A stretch of 64,000 bases of DNA from DASWIG01 sp965371445 (GCA_965371445.1 CBDUYN010000004.1:62001-126000); one strand, 5' to 3'. Counted from the stretch's first letter, positions 17,851 through 27,030 are shown. Notes: generated by a model not told the origin, from the letters alone. A program made the numbers and translations.

Positions 17851-19124
17851 TGCGGGATCTGCTCTTGCTGCTGCTCCTCGGCCTCCCCGCTCTGCCGCTC
17901 GCAGCGCAGAGTCTCCCCCAGGGACAGTGGCGGCGCCAGGGGGAGGTGGCGGTGGAGAGCCGCGTCTTCGCGGACGACGGCGACGACGCCACCCAAGACG
18001 GCAACCTGGCGCTCTTCGCCCGGCTCGAGACGAGCTGGCGCAAGGGTCCGTGGCGCCTCGCCTTCCGCGGCTTCGGCCGCGCCGACCACGCCGACGGCGA
18101 GCGCTCACTGACCGCGATCGAAGAGGCGTGGGTGGGCTACCGCCGCGGCGTCTGGGAGCTTCGCTTCGGCGGCCAGATGCTCGACTGGACGGCGACCGAA
18201 GCCTTCCATCCCGCCGATACGATCAACAGTCGCAACCTCGACAGCGACCTCGAGCGTCCGGAGAAGCTCGGCGAGCTCATGCTCTCCGTGCGCCGCCGGC
18301 TCGGCTCCGGGAGCGTAACCGCGTACTGGCTGCCGCGCTACGAGGAGCCCGTCTTCCCGTCGCGGAGCTCGCGGCTGAGCTTCGTGCCGCCGGAGGTGGA
18401 AATCGGCGGCGCGCTGTGGATCGAGGACGACGGCAGGGTGGCACCGGACAGCTACGGCAGCCAGTGGGGCCTGCGCCTGACGCGGAACCTCGGACCCGCG
18501 GACCTCGGCCTCCACGTCCTGCGCCACCAGGATCGCCGGCAACCGGTCTTCCGGTCCGACGCCGAGGGTCGGATCCGGCCCCTCTACCTCCCCGTCTTCG
18601 AGGTGGGTGGCACCTGGCTCCACGTCCTCGGCGCCTGGGTGCTCAAGGTCGAGTACAACCACAAGGACTTCGACAACCCGGAATTCCCCGTGGCTCTCGG
18701 CGACGGCACCACCGTCGCCGTCTCTCGGGCCGATCACAGCCAGCTGGCCGTCGGCCTGGAGTGGGGCTGGACGTACGCGAGCGGCGCCGACGCGACGATC
18801 CTGTGGGAAGGCCAGAGCGTCCTCGGCGTGGACGCAGCGCACCGGGCGGAGCTCGGTGTCTTCCAGCGCGACGTTTTGATCGGCTACCGGCATTCGTGGA
18901 ACGACGTCCGCGGCCGGGTGCTTTTGGCCACCGTGATCGTCGACCTCGAGCGCCGGCACGAGCTCCTCTTCAACTTGCGCTACGAGCAGCGGCTCTCCGA
19001 CACCTGGACCGTGGAGACCGGACTGCGCCGGATCGACGCGCCGGTCAAAGGTCCCTCACCTCGGGGCCTCGAGTTCCTCGATGGGAGCGATCAGCTCTTC
19101 CTGAACCTCCGACGCTACTTCTAG
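17850..19124 (+). CDS. Outer-membrane beta-barrel (DUF1302/porin-like) partner of the MMPL pump
   Basis: Encodes 424 residues from GTG 17850, chosen because AAGGGGA lies just upstream and a clean signal peptide follows (MRDLLLLLLLGLPALPLAAQ). GTG 17814 is an in-frame alternative, but its extra 12 residues are encoded by the repeat. The mature sequence is a typical large barrel: alternating aromatic strands (WRLAFRGFGRADHADGERSL, LKVEYNHKDFDNPEFPVA, ELLFNLRYEQRLSDTWTVE) and a C-terminal LFLNLRRYF ending in phenylalanine, as outer-membrane proteins do. The position between LolA-like and RND genes suggests it is the outer-membrane element of the same export path. Confidence 0.8.
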   Translation: MRDLLLLLLLGLPALPLAAQSLPQGQWRRQGEVAVESRVFADDGDDATQDGNLALFARLETSWRKGPWRLAFRGFGRADHADGERSLTAIEEAWVGYRRGVWELRFGGQMLDWTATEAFHPADTINSRNLDSDLERPEKLGELMLSVRRRLGSGSVTAYWLPRYEEPVFPSRSSRLSFVPPEVEIGGALWIEDDGRVAPDSYGSQWGLRLTRNLGPADLGLHVLRHQDRRQPVFRSDAEGRIRPLYLPVFEVGGTWLHVLGAWVLKVEYNHKDFDNPEFPVALGDGTTVAVSRADHSQLAVGLEWGWTYASGADATILWEGQSVLGVDAAHRAELGVFQRDVLIGYRHSWNDVRGRVLLATVIVDLERRHELLFNLRYEQRLSDTWTVETGLRRIDAPVKGPSPRGLEFLDGSDQLFLNLRRYF

Positions 19125-19142
19125 ACATCCAAGGAGATGACG

Positions 19143-21500
19143 ATGACTACTCAAGATCAAGACACCCTTTCCCATCGTCTGGCCGGTTTCCTGGTCTACC
19201 GGCCGTGGCTGTCGCTGGTCCTCAGCCTGGTGCTGCTCGGCCTGCTGATTCCCGGGCTCGGACGGATGGGAGCCGACTTCACCTACCGCATCTGGTTCAA
19301 GGACGACGATTCCTTGCTGCAACGTTTCGAAGCCTTCGAGCGCCGGTTCGGCAGTGACGACAACGTCGTGATCCTCGTCCACAGTCCGTCCGGGATCTTC
19401 GACGAAGACTCGGCCGCCGTGATCCACGATCTCACCGCCGATCTCTGGCAGGTCCCCGAGATCATCCGGGTCGACTCGCTCGCCAACTACGGCTGGACCC
19501 ACGCCGAGGGAGACGAGATCGTCGTCGAGCCGCTCCTGGGCGACGCCGGGGAGCTCACCGGCGCCGATCTCGCCGCGCGCGGCGAGATCGCCGTCAACCA
19601 TGAGGTCCTGCCTCACTACCTGGTGAGCGGGGACGGCAAAACGGCGATCATCGTCGGCATCGTCCAGCCGAGCTTCGACGGCAGTCCCGACTATCAGCTG
19701 ATCGTGGGCGGCGACCACACCGCCGAGCCGATCCGGGAAGGCGTGCGCGACAAGGTCGCGAGATACGAGGGTCACACCGACCACGAGCTCTACGTCACGG
19801 GCACCGCGGCGATCTCCGACGCCTTCCGGGAAGCCAGCCAGCAGGACTTGCAGAAGATGTTGCCGATCCTGCTGGGGGCGATCGTCCTCTTCCTGCTGGT
19901 GACGTTGCGCAAGGTCTCGGGCGTCGTCCTGCCCTTCGTCGTCATCTTCTTCGCCATCTTCATGACTTTCGGCATGGCGGGCTACGTCGGCTTCAAGTTC
20001 AACATCGTGCTGGCGACCTTGCCCAACATGCTGATCGCCATCGCGATCGCCGACTCGGTCCACATCCTGGCCACCTTCCTGCAGTTGCGCCGGGCCGGTA
20101 TCGAACGGCGGGAAGCGGCCCGCGAGACCCTGGTCAAAAACCTGCGGCCGACCTTTCTCACCAGCTTCAGCACCGCGGTGGGTTTCCTGAGCTTTACCAC
20201 CGCCGACCTCGTGCCGCTGGCTCACCTGGGCTTTCTCGCCGCCTTCGGCACCATGGCCGCCTGGGTGGTGACCATCTTCTTCCTGGTGCCGCTCCTGGCC
20301 GTCTTGCCGCTGCGGGTGAAGCCGATCGCGGCCCGGCCGTCCGCGGCCCGGCCGGAGGCGGAGCTCGGACAGCCCCATCCCTGGGCCCGGCGTGCCACGG
20401 AGCTGATCGTCTCCTACCGGCGGGCGGTCATCGCCGTCTTCCTCGGCCTTGCCGGCGTCTCGGTATGGTTGGGCCTGGGCATCGAGGTCAACTCCAACCC
20501 CTTCCGGTACTTCGCCGAGGACTTTCCCCTGCAACGGGCCCAGCGGTTCATGGAGGACCACATCGGCGGCGCCATCGGGCCGGAGATCGTGATCACCAGC
20601 GGCGAGGCCGACGGCATCAAGGATCCCGACTTCCTGCGCCGCGTGGAAGTCTTCCAGGAGTGGCTCGACGAGCAACCCTACGTCACCAAGACGATTTCGA
20701 TCGTCGACGTCTTGAAGCAGGTCAACCGGTCGCTTCACGGTGACGATCCCGCCTGGTACCGTTTGCCCGAGAGGCGCTCCGAGATCGCCGAGCAGCTTTT
20801 TCTCTACACCATGAGCCTGCCGCAGGGCATGGACCTGAACGACCGCGTCACGATCGACAACGACGCGCTCCGGCTGAGCGTCCTGTGGACCCTTCAGACC
20901 TCCAAGGAGTCGGTGGTGGAAGCCGCCCGCATGGAAGAGAGGGCCGAGGAGCTCGGGCTCGACGCCGAGGTCACCGGCAAGATGATGCTCTACCGTTCGA
21001 TGAACGACCACGTCGTCCGCTCCTACCTGACCTCCCTCGCTCTCGCCGTGGCGGCGATCGCGGTGCTCTTGATTATCGCCTTGAGATCGGTGAAGCTGGG
21101 GCTTCTGTCGATGATCCCCAACGCCGTGCCCTTGGCCCTGGGTGCGGGGATGGCGGCGTTGCTTGACAAGCCGCTCGACATCGGCACGGTACTGGTGACC
21201 AGCGTCTGTCTGGGAATCGCGGTCGACGACACGATCCACTTCCTGTCGGGCTTTCACCGCTGGCTCGAGGCGGGCCACGATCGGGCGACAGCGGTTGCGA
21301 TGGTCTTCACCCACACCGGTCCGGCGCTGCTGGTCACCACCCTGGTGCTGGTTGCCGGTTTCGGCACCTTCGCCTTCGCGTCGTACATGCCCAACGTCAA
21401 CTTCGGCATCTTGACGGCCTTGATCCTGTCGACGGCGCTGCTGACCGACCTGCTGCTCTTGCCGGCGCTTCTTTTGCGGCACGGCCGTAACGACTCCTGA
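19143..21500 (+). CDS. MMPL/RND-superfamily exporter with two SSD-type halves
   Basis: Encodes 785 residues. ATG 19143 is chosen over 19137 because AAGGAG at 19131-19136 abuts the latter and is 6 bp from the former. There are 12 predicted membrane spans in the RND arrangement: one span, a periplasmic loop of about 170 residues, five spans, and the same again. Proton-relay type segments are seen twice (MLIAIAIADSVHILATFL and CLGIAVDDTIHFLSGF), each with the D at the centre of span 4. The family exports lipids and hydrophobic compounds (MmpL, HpnN). Gene order with the LolA-like and barrel genes supports a complete cell-envelope export system. Substrate unknown. Confidence 0.93.
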   Translation: MTTQDQDTLSHRLAGFLVYRPWLSLVLSLVLLGLLIPGLGRMGADFTYRIWFKDDDSLLQRFEAFERRFGSDDNVVILVHSPSGIFDEDSAAVIHDLTADLWQVPEIIRVDSLANYGWTHAEGDEIVVEPLLGDAGELTGADLAARGEIAVNHEVLPHYLVSGDGKTAIIVGIVQPSFDGSPDYQLIVGGDHTAEPIREGVRDKVARYEGHTDHELYVTGTAAISDAFREASQQDLQKMLPILLGAIVLFLLVTLRKVSGVVLPFVVIFFAIFMTFGMAGYVGFKFNIVLATLPNMLIAIAIADSVHILATFLQLRRAGIERREAARETLVKNLRPTFLTSFSTAVGFLSFTTADLVPLAHLGFLAAFGTMAAWVVTIFFLVPLLAVLPLRVKPIAARPSAARPEAELGQPHPWARRATELIVSYRRAVIAVFLGLAGVSVWLGLGIEVNSNPFRYFAEDFPLQRAQRFMEDHIGGAIGPEIVITSGEADGIKDPDFLRRVEVFQEWLDEQPYVTKTISIVDVLKQVNRSLHGDDPAWYRLPERRSEIAEQLFLYTMSLPQGMDLNDRVTIDNDALRLSVLWTLQTSKESVVEAARMEERAEELGLDAEVTGKMMLYRSMNDHVVRSYLTSLALAVAAIAVLLIIALRSVKLGLLSMIPNAVPLALGAGMAALLDKPLDIGTVLVTSVCLGIAVDDTIHFLSGFHRWLEAGHDRATAVAMVFTHTGPALLVTTLVLVAGFGTFAFASYMPNVNFGILTALILSTALLTDLLLLPALLLRHGRNDS

Positions 21501-21620
21501 GAGCCGAGGTGGTGGTGGCCTGGATCCTCTTCCTCGTGTGGCGCTCGCGGGGCCAACAGGACTCGGCCGTCTAGCTGAAAGGAAGGGACAGTCCTTCAGC
21601 CTGAGCCGAGGAGCCGCGGG

Positions 21621-22502
21621 CTATTGTAATTCCGCCAGGAAATCCTTGATCCGTCTCTCGAACTTGTCCCGGTGTACAAGTTGGGGCAGGTGCCCCAGCC
21701 CCTTCGGGAACGCGTGGGACACGGTTCGCGGCAGGTTCTGGGTCAACCATTCGAAGTCCTTGAAGCCCGGGTCGTCCTCCGAGCTCACCACCAGGACCTT
21801 ACCCGGCCAGCCGGAGAAATCGTCTTTGGCGTAGCCCTCCCGCTTGAATTGCGAGAGGACGTTCATGATGTTCATCAGCTTCTTTTTTGTGAAGTGGTTG
21901 GCCATGATGTCGTCCAGGTGGGCCAGGCCGAAGCGGCACCCCTCTTCCGCTCTCGGATCCTTGAGCGCTTCGGCAAAGTACGACCGGAGCTTCTTTTTGA
22001 ACAGGGCTTTTAGAAGGAAAATCGGCAAGATCCTTAGCATCAGGAGGACGAAGGGTTTGTCCTCACCCTTTCGCAGGGCCAGGGTATTGATCAGGACCAT
22101 CCCGTCGACCTTTGCGAAGCTCCTCTTGAAGTAGATTTGGGAAATGAGCCCCGCGAGCGATTGGCCCAGCAGAGTCACCCGATCGACCCCCTCTTCTTCG
22201 AGAAGGCGGCGAATCCCTTGGGTGAGCTCGTCCACGGTTTCAAAGCCGGAGACGTCGACGACCACGATCCGGTAGTCTTCTTCGTACGTCAGGATGCTCT
22301 GCCAGGCGGTGTCGGGGGTAGAGTGCCCGCCGCAGAAGGTGAGAAGGGTCCGGGACCCCTGGCCGCAGGCGTAGTAGGCGACCTCCCTGCCCTCGACCAC
22401 CGTCGTTTTCATCGTGTGGCTTTGGAGGAAGCTCTTGAGCTTCTCCAGATACGCTGCCGGCACGTCGCTGTAGAATCTTTTCAACGTGGCTTCGTCGATC
22501 AT
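21621..22502 (-). CDS. Alpha/beta-hydrolase fold protein
   Basis: Encodes 293 residues; GGAGG lies 8 bp before the ATG at 22502. The nucleophile elbow is LLGQSLAGLISQ (G-x-S-x-x-G), and the catalytic histidine is in GLGHLPQL near the C-terminus. VLVVSSEDDPGF supplies the acid. A lysine-rich lid region (LLKALFKKKLRSYF) follows the elbow, so lipid or ester substrates are plausible. It is convergent with the RND gene, and nothing else in the neighbourhood points to a pathway. Confidence 0.85.
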   Translation of the reverse strand: MIDEATLKRFYSDVPAAYLEKLKSFLQSHTMKTTVVEGREVAYYACGQGSRTLLTFCGGHSTPDTAWQSILTYEEDYRIVVVDVSGFETVDELTQGIRRLLEEEGVDRVTLLGQSLAGLISQIYFKRSFAKVDGMVLINTLALRKGEDKPFVLLMLRILPIFLLKALFKKKLRSYFAEALKDPRAEEGCRFGLAHLDDIMANHFTKKKLMNIMNVLSQFKREGYAKDDFSGWPGKVLVVSSEDDPGFKDFEWLTQNLPRTVSHAFPKGLGHLPQLVHRDKFERRIKDFLAELQ

Positions 22503-22554
22503 GGACGATACCTCCCTGGTTCTGGTAGCCTCGGATCTCCTGAAGAGCCTACCA

Positions 22555-22886
22555 CAGGAGTGGGGCCGGTCGGTTCCTGGCCGTACCTGAACCGGCACCC
22601 GATTCGACTTCGACCCGCCGCCGAGGGGGGAGCTCGTCTGGAGTGCGGTAACACCAGGACCTCGGTTCTCGCCGATGGCGAGGGTGTCGACGCCGAGCGG
22701 CAGCTCTCGGCCTCCGATCTCGAGCGTGGCGTCGTGCTTCTGCTGGCGGAGCGGGTGGCGCTCTTGCTGCACCCGCAGCATCCGTCGCCGCCCCAGGGGG
22801 TCCCGCGCTTCGACATGATGGGCGACAGCCCGGGGCTGCTGCGAGTGCGCCGGGAGATCGGGTGGTGGGCGATCTCCTCGCGGTAG
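22555..22886 (+). pseudogene. Truncated FHA-domain/sigma-54 activator fragment
   Basis: A frame containing LNRHPIRLRPAAEGGARLEC, LSASDLERGVVLLLAERVAL and MMGDSPGLLRVRREI matches the FHA domain plus the first residues of the AAA+ domain of sigma-54 activators common in this phylum. It ends at TAG 22884-22886, just where the ATPase should begin, and has no clear start. Coding on the opposite strand is not convincing. A second, different sigma-54 activator fragment lies at 31985-33010. Confidence 0.6.
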
Positions 22887-23556
22887 GTGTGTCTTCCTGC
22901 CTGCGATCAACGGCAGCGAGGACAATGGCCTGGCCTTCATCCAGAATTTCGCCTGGTTCTACTACCGCAACGACGCGGGCCGGGGCTTCGTCCAGGGCCG
23001 CGACGAGCTGCTCCGTGGCGTCGACGAGGACGTCCGCCAAGCCTTCGTCGGCGGCACCGGTCTCTCCTGCGTGCTGATGCCGAACACCTACCACCACTTC
23101 CACGCGCCGGTCAGCGGGACCCTCGTCCACGCCAAGCTGGTGAATCCCAGGACCGGCAGCGACATCGGAACCTACGGCTATGTCGACTGGCCGAACTGGG
23201 TGCCGCTCGATGGCAACGTGGGCCGGCCCGGCACCGACTTCAGCGAGTTCCAGGTCTTTCAACGCGGCGTCATCGTGATCAAGGTGACCTACGCGGGGCT
23301 GGAGGACAATGAGCTGACCGGCTACGTCGCCTCGATCCCCGTCGGACTCGACACCATCGGCTCGGTCGTGCTCAACAAAGACCTGAAACATGGGATGCAC
23401 GTCAAGCGGGGATTCACCGAGCTCGGCAACTTCTTCTACGGCGGCTCGCTGAACATCCTGCTCTTCTCGAAAGGGCTCGCCACCGGTGCGGTCCAGACGC
23501 GGATGGGCAATCAGATCACCCTGCTCAACGTCGGGACAACGCCGCCAGTCGAGTAG
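22885..23556 (+). pseudogene. 5'-truncated phosphatidylserine decarboxylase-like gene
   Basis: The open frame (from 22819) gives VFLPAINGSEDNGLAFIQNF onward with no plausible start codon until ATG 23071. It contains PNTYHHFHAPVSGTLVHAKL, SIPVGLDTIGSVVLN and FFYGGSLNILLFSKG. The Y-H-x-F-H-x-P-V-S-G and G-G-S motifs are those of the phosphatidylserine decarboxylase family, where the serine becomes the pyruvoyl group. The N-terminal part is missing and its place is taken by the sigma-54 fragment, so both were probably cut by one rearrangement. Translation from 23071 would lack the first part of the catalytic domain. Confidence 0.65.
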
Positions 23557-23606
23557 ACGCTCTTCGTCCGGGCGACGGCGACGAGCCCTTGCCGAGGACG
23601 GCGAGC

Positions 23607-24110
23607 TCACTGCCGGTGCGTGTCCGGGGGTGTCGTTCGAAATCGATACAGCTCCCAGGCTCGCTCATCGATCTCGGCCTGGATTTCCTCGATCCTGTTC
23701 TGGCGGCCGACGACCTCCTCCTCCTGCAACTCGAGATAGGCGCCGAAGGCGAGCAGGTTGGCTTCAGTCCGCGGCAGGACGTCCTGGCGCTGGCGCTGCG
23801 CGAAAGTACCCGGCAGGGCGCGGAAGAAGCGTGCGAGGACCTCCAGCCGCGGCCGGCGAGTCCAGTCATCGAGAGGCTCGAGGAGCAAGCGGTCGAACTC
23901 TTCCTGGGAGAGCTCGAAGTTCTGGGCGCGCCGGGCCGCCAAGCCCGGCGCAGCCACGGCAGTTGGGACTTTCTCTCCAGCTCGCGCCCGGCCTGCTCGA
24001 AATCCTGGTGACGCCGCAAGGCCGGGAGCCGCCATCGTGCCGATCTCCTTCTCGGTATTGTAGCACGATGCCCGAGACTCGCCACTCACCGAGGTCCGAG
24101 AGCCGCGTGG
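23607..24110 (-). pseudogene. Degenerate leftward fragment, possibly the end of a restriction-modification enzyme
   Basis: The frame reads NFELSQEEFDRLLLEPLDDW, RPRLEVLARFFRALPGTFAQ and RIEEIQAEIDERAWELYRF before its stop. The closing helix with E-I-D-x-x-x-x-E-L-Y resembles the C-terminal end of Eco57I/PglX-type methyltransferases. No start, SAM motif or NPPF/Y is present, and the upstream part seems to continue in other frames. The family link is weak and rests on one short motif. The remaining sequence from 24111 to the next gene holds nothing else I can support. Confidence 0.35.
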
Positions 24111-24213
24111 GGTGGATCAGCTCCGCCATCTTGCAGGCACCGCGGCGTCGTCGAGGCGGCCGGCGAGAAGCGAAAAAGGCCGCTCATCTGAATCAGCACC
24201 TTCGCTACGGACG

Positions 24214-25545
24214 TCACGGCACCGAGGACGACCACGCTCCGAGATCCCCCGACTCGAAGCCGTCGGCGAAGATCTCGGAGCCGGAGAGGCTCTCGTCACG
24301 GACCAGACGCACGAAGTTGTCGATGCGCACGACGTCCCCTTGGGGACCGTTGCCGTGGGGCCAGTCCGCTGGGTCGCCGCTCTTGGGATCGCTGCGCTGG
24401 GCACCGGCGCCGTGGACGTCGAGGAGCTGGTAGGTGCCGGAGCCCGGCGGCGACTCCATGTAGCCGAGGGCGCGTCCGAAGGTGACGTAGACCGCGAAGG
24501 TGCCGCGGATGTCCACCGGCCCGCCGACATGGGTCGTGCTCGTCCAGAAGAAGGGATAGTCGACCGCTCCTCCTTCGTTGTTGATCGCCGTGGTGACGAA
24601 GACCGGGTCGATCGCCGCCGAGCTGTAGGTGTCTGGAGACCGGGTGTAGTCGACCAGACTCTGCAGCTCCTTGGCCTCGGGCAGACGCCAGTCGGCATGG
24701 CCGAGGTAACTCTCGGCGTTGCGCTGCCCGACCCAGGCGAGGGCCTCCTCCCAATTCATCCCCGAGCCGCTGTCGGCCTGCGTCCACATCAGATCCGTGG
24801 CGCGGTCGGACACCGTGCCGTCGCCGTTGTCTTGGAAGTCGTTCACGCCATAGCCCACGGCGTCGCGGACGTAGCGGGTGTCGAAGGTCTTCTCGCCGCC
24901 GCCGGGCGCCTCGGTGCCGTAGCCCTTGATGCGGCCGTCGGCGAAGTTGACACCGAACATCGTGTCGTCGCCGTTCATCGTCGTCCAGACGTACTCGGTG
25001 CTGGTGGCGTATTGGGCGTCGATGAAGCGCTCACCGGCGTCGGTGTCCCCGTACTCGAAGTCGAAGAAGGCGGTGTCGACGTAGGCCGTCGAGTCCGCGG
25101 CGGTGGTGCCGGTCACCCCGTCGAAGTCGATCAGGGAGTAGAGCTCTTTGAGCGTCGGCAGACGCCAGTCCGTATGGCCGCCGGTGGTGACCGACGAGGC
25201 ACCCGCCACGGCCGCGGCAAAGGTGATGTCGTAGACGGGGGTCTGCTGCCACATCAGGCCGGTCACCTGGTCGCTCACCGTCCCGTTGCCGTTGTCGACG
25301 TACTGCGGCTGCTGCCCGTCGTGTTGGGCGTCCTGGCCGTGAAAAGCCTCGCCCGGAGCGGGGCAGGCGATCACGTCCGCGAGGTCGTTGTAGCAGTCGG
25401 ATTGAGCCGTGTCGACCACCGGATAGTCCTGGCCGGCCGCGGCCACGGCGCCGAGCGACACCAGGGCGATGCCAAGGACCAGGGCCTTGGGAAGCAGGTG
25501 AGATCTCGTTTCGGACGTCGCGCTGTAAGTGTCAGTGCTTTTCAT
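24214..25545 (-). CDS. Secreted double-DUF1566 (Lcl-like) protein with C-terminal FESG motif
   Basis: Encodes 443 residues with a signal peptide ending near GAVAAAGQ. Two DUF1566 modules are present: YVDNGNGTVSDQVTGLMWQQ ... DWRLPTLKELYSLIDF and QDNGDGTVSDRATDLMWTQ ... DWRLPEAKELQSLVDY. The D-W-R-L-P motif and the following W-T-S-T strand are diagnostic. A third block (GPQGDVVRIDNFVRLVRD) closes the domain. The last residues are SEIFADGFESGDLGAWSSS, a recurrent C-terminal motif of secreted proteins. DUF1566/Lcl proteins have been linked to surface adhesion. It follows its paralogue by 14 bp and is probably cotranscribed from upstream of 26951. Confidence 0.85.
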   Translation of the reverse strand: MKSTDTYSATSETRSHLLPKALVLGIALVSLGAVAAAGQDYPVVDTAQSDCYNDLADVIACPAPGEAFHGQDAQHDGQQPQYVDNGNGTVSDQVTGLMWQQTPVYDITFAAAVAGASSVTTGGHTDWRLPTLKELYSLIDFDGVTGTTAADSTAYVDTAFFDFEYGDTDAGERFIDAQYATSTEYVWTTMNGDDTMFGVNFADGRIKGYGTEAPGGGEKTFDTRYVRDAVGYGVNDFQDNGDGTVSDRATDLMWTQADSGSGMNWEEALAWVGQRNAESYLGHADWRLPEAKELQSLVDYTRSPDTYSSAAIDPVFVTTAINNEGGAVDYPFFWTSTTHVGGPVDIRGTFAVYVTFGRALGYMESPPGSGTYQLLDVHGAGAQRSDPKSGDPADWPHGNGPQGDVVRIDNFVRLVRDESLSGSEIFADGFESGDLGAWSSSVP

Positions 25546-25559
25546 CGGTCGAGTCCTCT

Positions 25560-26951
25560 TTAGAGCGAAGCATTTGCTGTCGCAGTGTTGGCTGCTGAAG
25601 TCGCTGCTTGTGCAAGACCGGCGGCCTTGCTCGGCGCCGCGTCCCGGACGCAGCGGACGAAGTTGTCGATGCGGATCACGTCCCCCTGGGGACCGCGGCC
25701 GCGCGGGAACCGGCTGGCGTCGCCGGTCTTGGGATCGCTGCGCTGGGCCCCGGCGCCGTGGACGTCGAGCAGGCGATAGGAGCCCCGGCGCGGCGGCATT
25801 TGCCTATCGTCCCCTTGGGGGGACCGGGACGCCGGCCGCCGAGGGGGGGCAACACTCATGCCATCGGCTCCGCCGATAGGCATGTACCCGAGGGCCTCGC
25901 CGAAGGCGATGTAGACCGCGGCCGAACCGCGGACGTCGGGCGGACCGTCGAGGTGGGTGGTGCTGGTCCAGTAGTAGGGATAGGCGCCGCCCCGCAGCTG
26001 GGAAACCTCGAACAGCGGATCGATCGCCGCCGAGCCGGTGACCGCCGGTGCCCGGCTGTAGTCGACGAGGCTCTGGAGCTCCTTGGCGTTCGGCAGCCGC
26101 CAGTCGTCATGGCCCAGGTAGGCTTCGGCGTTGCTCCTCTCGACCCAGGCGAGGGCCTCCTGCCAATCCATGCCCTCGCCGCTGTCGGAGCGCGCCCACA
26201 TCAGGCCCGTGGCGCGATCGGTGACCGTGCCGTCGCCGTTGGCGTGAAAATCGTTGACGCCGTAATCGCTGCGGCCACGCACGTAACGGACGTGAAAGGT
26301 CTTCGTCCCGCCGCGGGGCCTCACCGTCGGGTAGCCCTTGATCCGCCCGTCGGCGAAGTTGACGCCGAAGACCGTGGAGGCGCCGTTCATCGTCGTCCCT
26401 ACATAGCGGGTGCTGGAGCAGTATTGCGCGTCGATGTGCCGTTCACCGGCCGCCTGGCTGCCGTAGCGGAACTCGAAGACGTCGGTGTCGAGGTACGGCT
26501 TCGAATCGGCGGCGCTACGGCCGGTCACGCCCCGAAAGTCGATCAACGAGTAAAGCTCCTTGATCGACGGCAGACGCCAGTCGGTGTGGCCGCCGGTGGT
26601 CACCGACGAGGCCCTGGCGACCGCCGCGTCGTACGAGAGGCCGTACACCGGCGTCTGCTGCCAGACGAGGCCGGTGACCTCGTCGGTCACCGTGCCGTCG
26701 CCGTTGTCGACGTATCGGGGCTCGAATCCCGAGCTTTGCGCGTCCTGACCGGAGAAGGCCTCGCCCACGTCCGGACAGCGGGTCTGCCGACCGTGGTGGT
26801 CGTAGCAGACGTCCTGTCCGGTGTCGACGATGGGGAAGCTCAGCCCCTGGGCGCTCAGGCTGGCGAGCATCGCCGTTAGGGCAACGACCGTCGGCCCGGC
26901 GAGGCGGCTCTTGCGACTCCCGATTCCGTCTTTCGTTCTTGCGCTGGTCAT
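25560..26951 (-). CDS. Secreted double-DUF1566 protein, paralogue, carrying a repeat-derived insertion
   Basis: Encodes 463 residues from ATG 26951, preceded by AAGGAG; an upstream in-frame start would precede the signal peptide unnaturally. It is a tandem paralogue of the next gene, with the same two modules (DWRLPSIKELYSLIDF and DWRLPNAKELQSLVDY). Residues about 357-384 (SVAPPRRPASRSPQGDD and flanks) have no counterpart in the paralogue, which goes straight from GYM to a seven-residue link. They are encoded by an 82-bp element with inverted ends at 25801-25882. The C-terminal FESG motif of the paralogue is missing here; the protein ends in an Ala-rich tail. Probable first gene of a two-gene operon. 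Confidence 0.85.
   Translation of the reverse strand: MTSARTKDGIGSRKSRLAGPTVVALTAMLASLSAQGLSFPIVDTGQDVCYDHHGRQTRCPDVGEAFSGQDAQSSGFEPRYVDNGDGTVTDEVTGLVWQQTPVYGLSYDAAVARASSVTTGGHTDWRLPSIKELYSLIDFRGVTGRSAADSKPYLDTDVFEFRYGSQAAGERHIDAQYCSSTRYVGTTMNGASTVFGVNFADGRIKGYPTVRPRGGTKTFHVRYVRGRSDYGVNDFHANGDGTVTDRATGLMWARSDSGEGMDWQEALAWVERSNAEAYLGHDDWRLPNAKELQSLVDYSRAPAVTGSAAIDPLFEVSQLRGGAYPYYWTSTTHLDGPPDVRGSAAVYIAFGEALGYMPIGGADGMSVAPPRRPASRSPQGDDRQMPPRRGSYRLLDVHGAGAQRSDPKTGDASRFPRGRGPQGDVIRIDNFVRCVRDAAPSKAAGLAQAATSAANTATANASL
25801..25882. repeat. 82-bp element with 9-bp terminal inverted repeats inside a coding region
   Basis: TGCCTATCG at 25801-25809 and CGATAGGCA at 25874-25882 are perfect inverted repeats. 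The interior carries CCCCTTGGGGGGA and GAGGGGGGGCAACACT, which in reverse orientation match the repeat copies at 17775-17850 (GTGTTGCCCCCC ... TCCCCCCAAGGGGACG). Comparison with the adjacent paralogue shows it as added sequence that keeps the frame open. It looks like a very small MITE-like element. Confidence 0.7.
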
Positions 26952-27030
26952 CCGCGTTCTCCTTAGTCTCAAGGGGTCAGTCATTTGACCCGAGACCATT
27001 GGAACGCTCCCGAATGACAGGGCGCCTACA

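Noticed and set aside
19056..21482. Minus-strand frame of about 800 codons opposite the RND pump
   Set aside because: Composition (Gln/Arg/Asp/His rich) and lack of any domain show it is antisense to a clear 12-span transporter.
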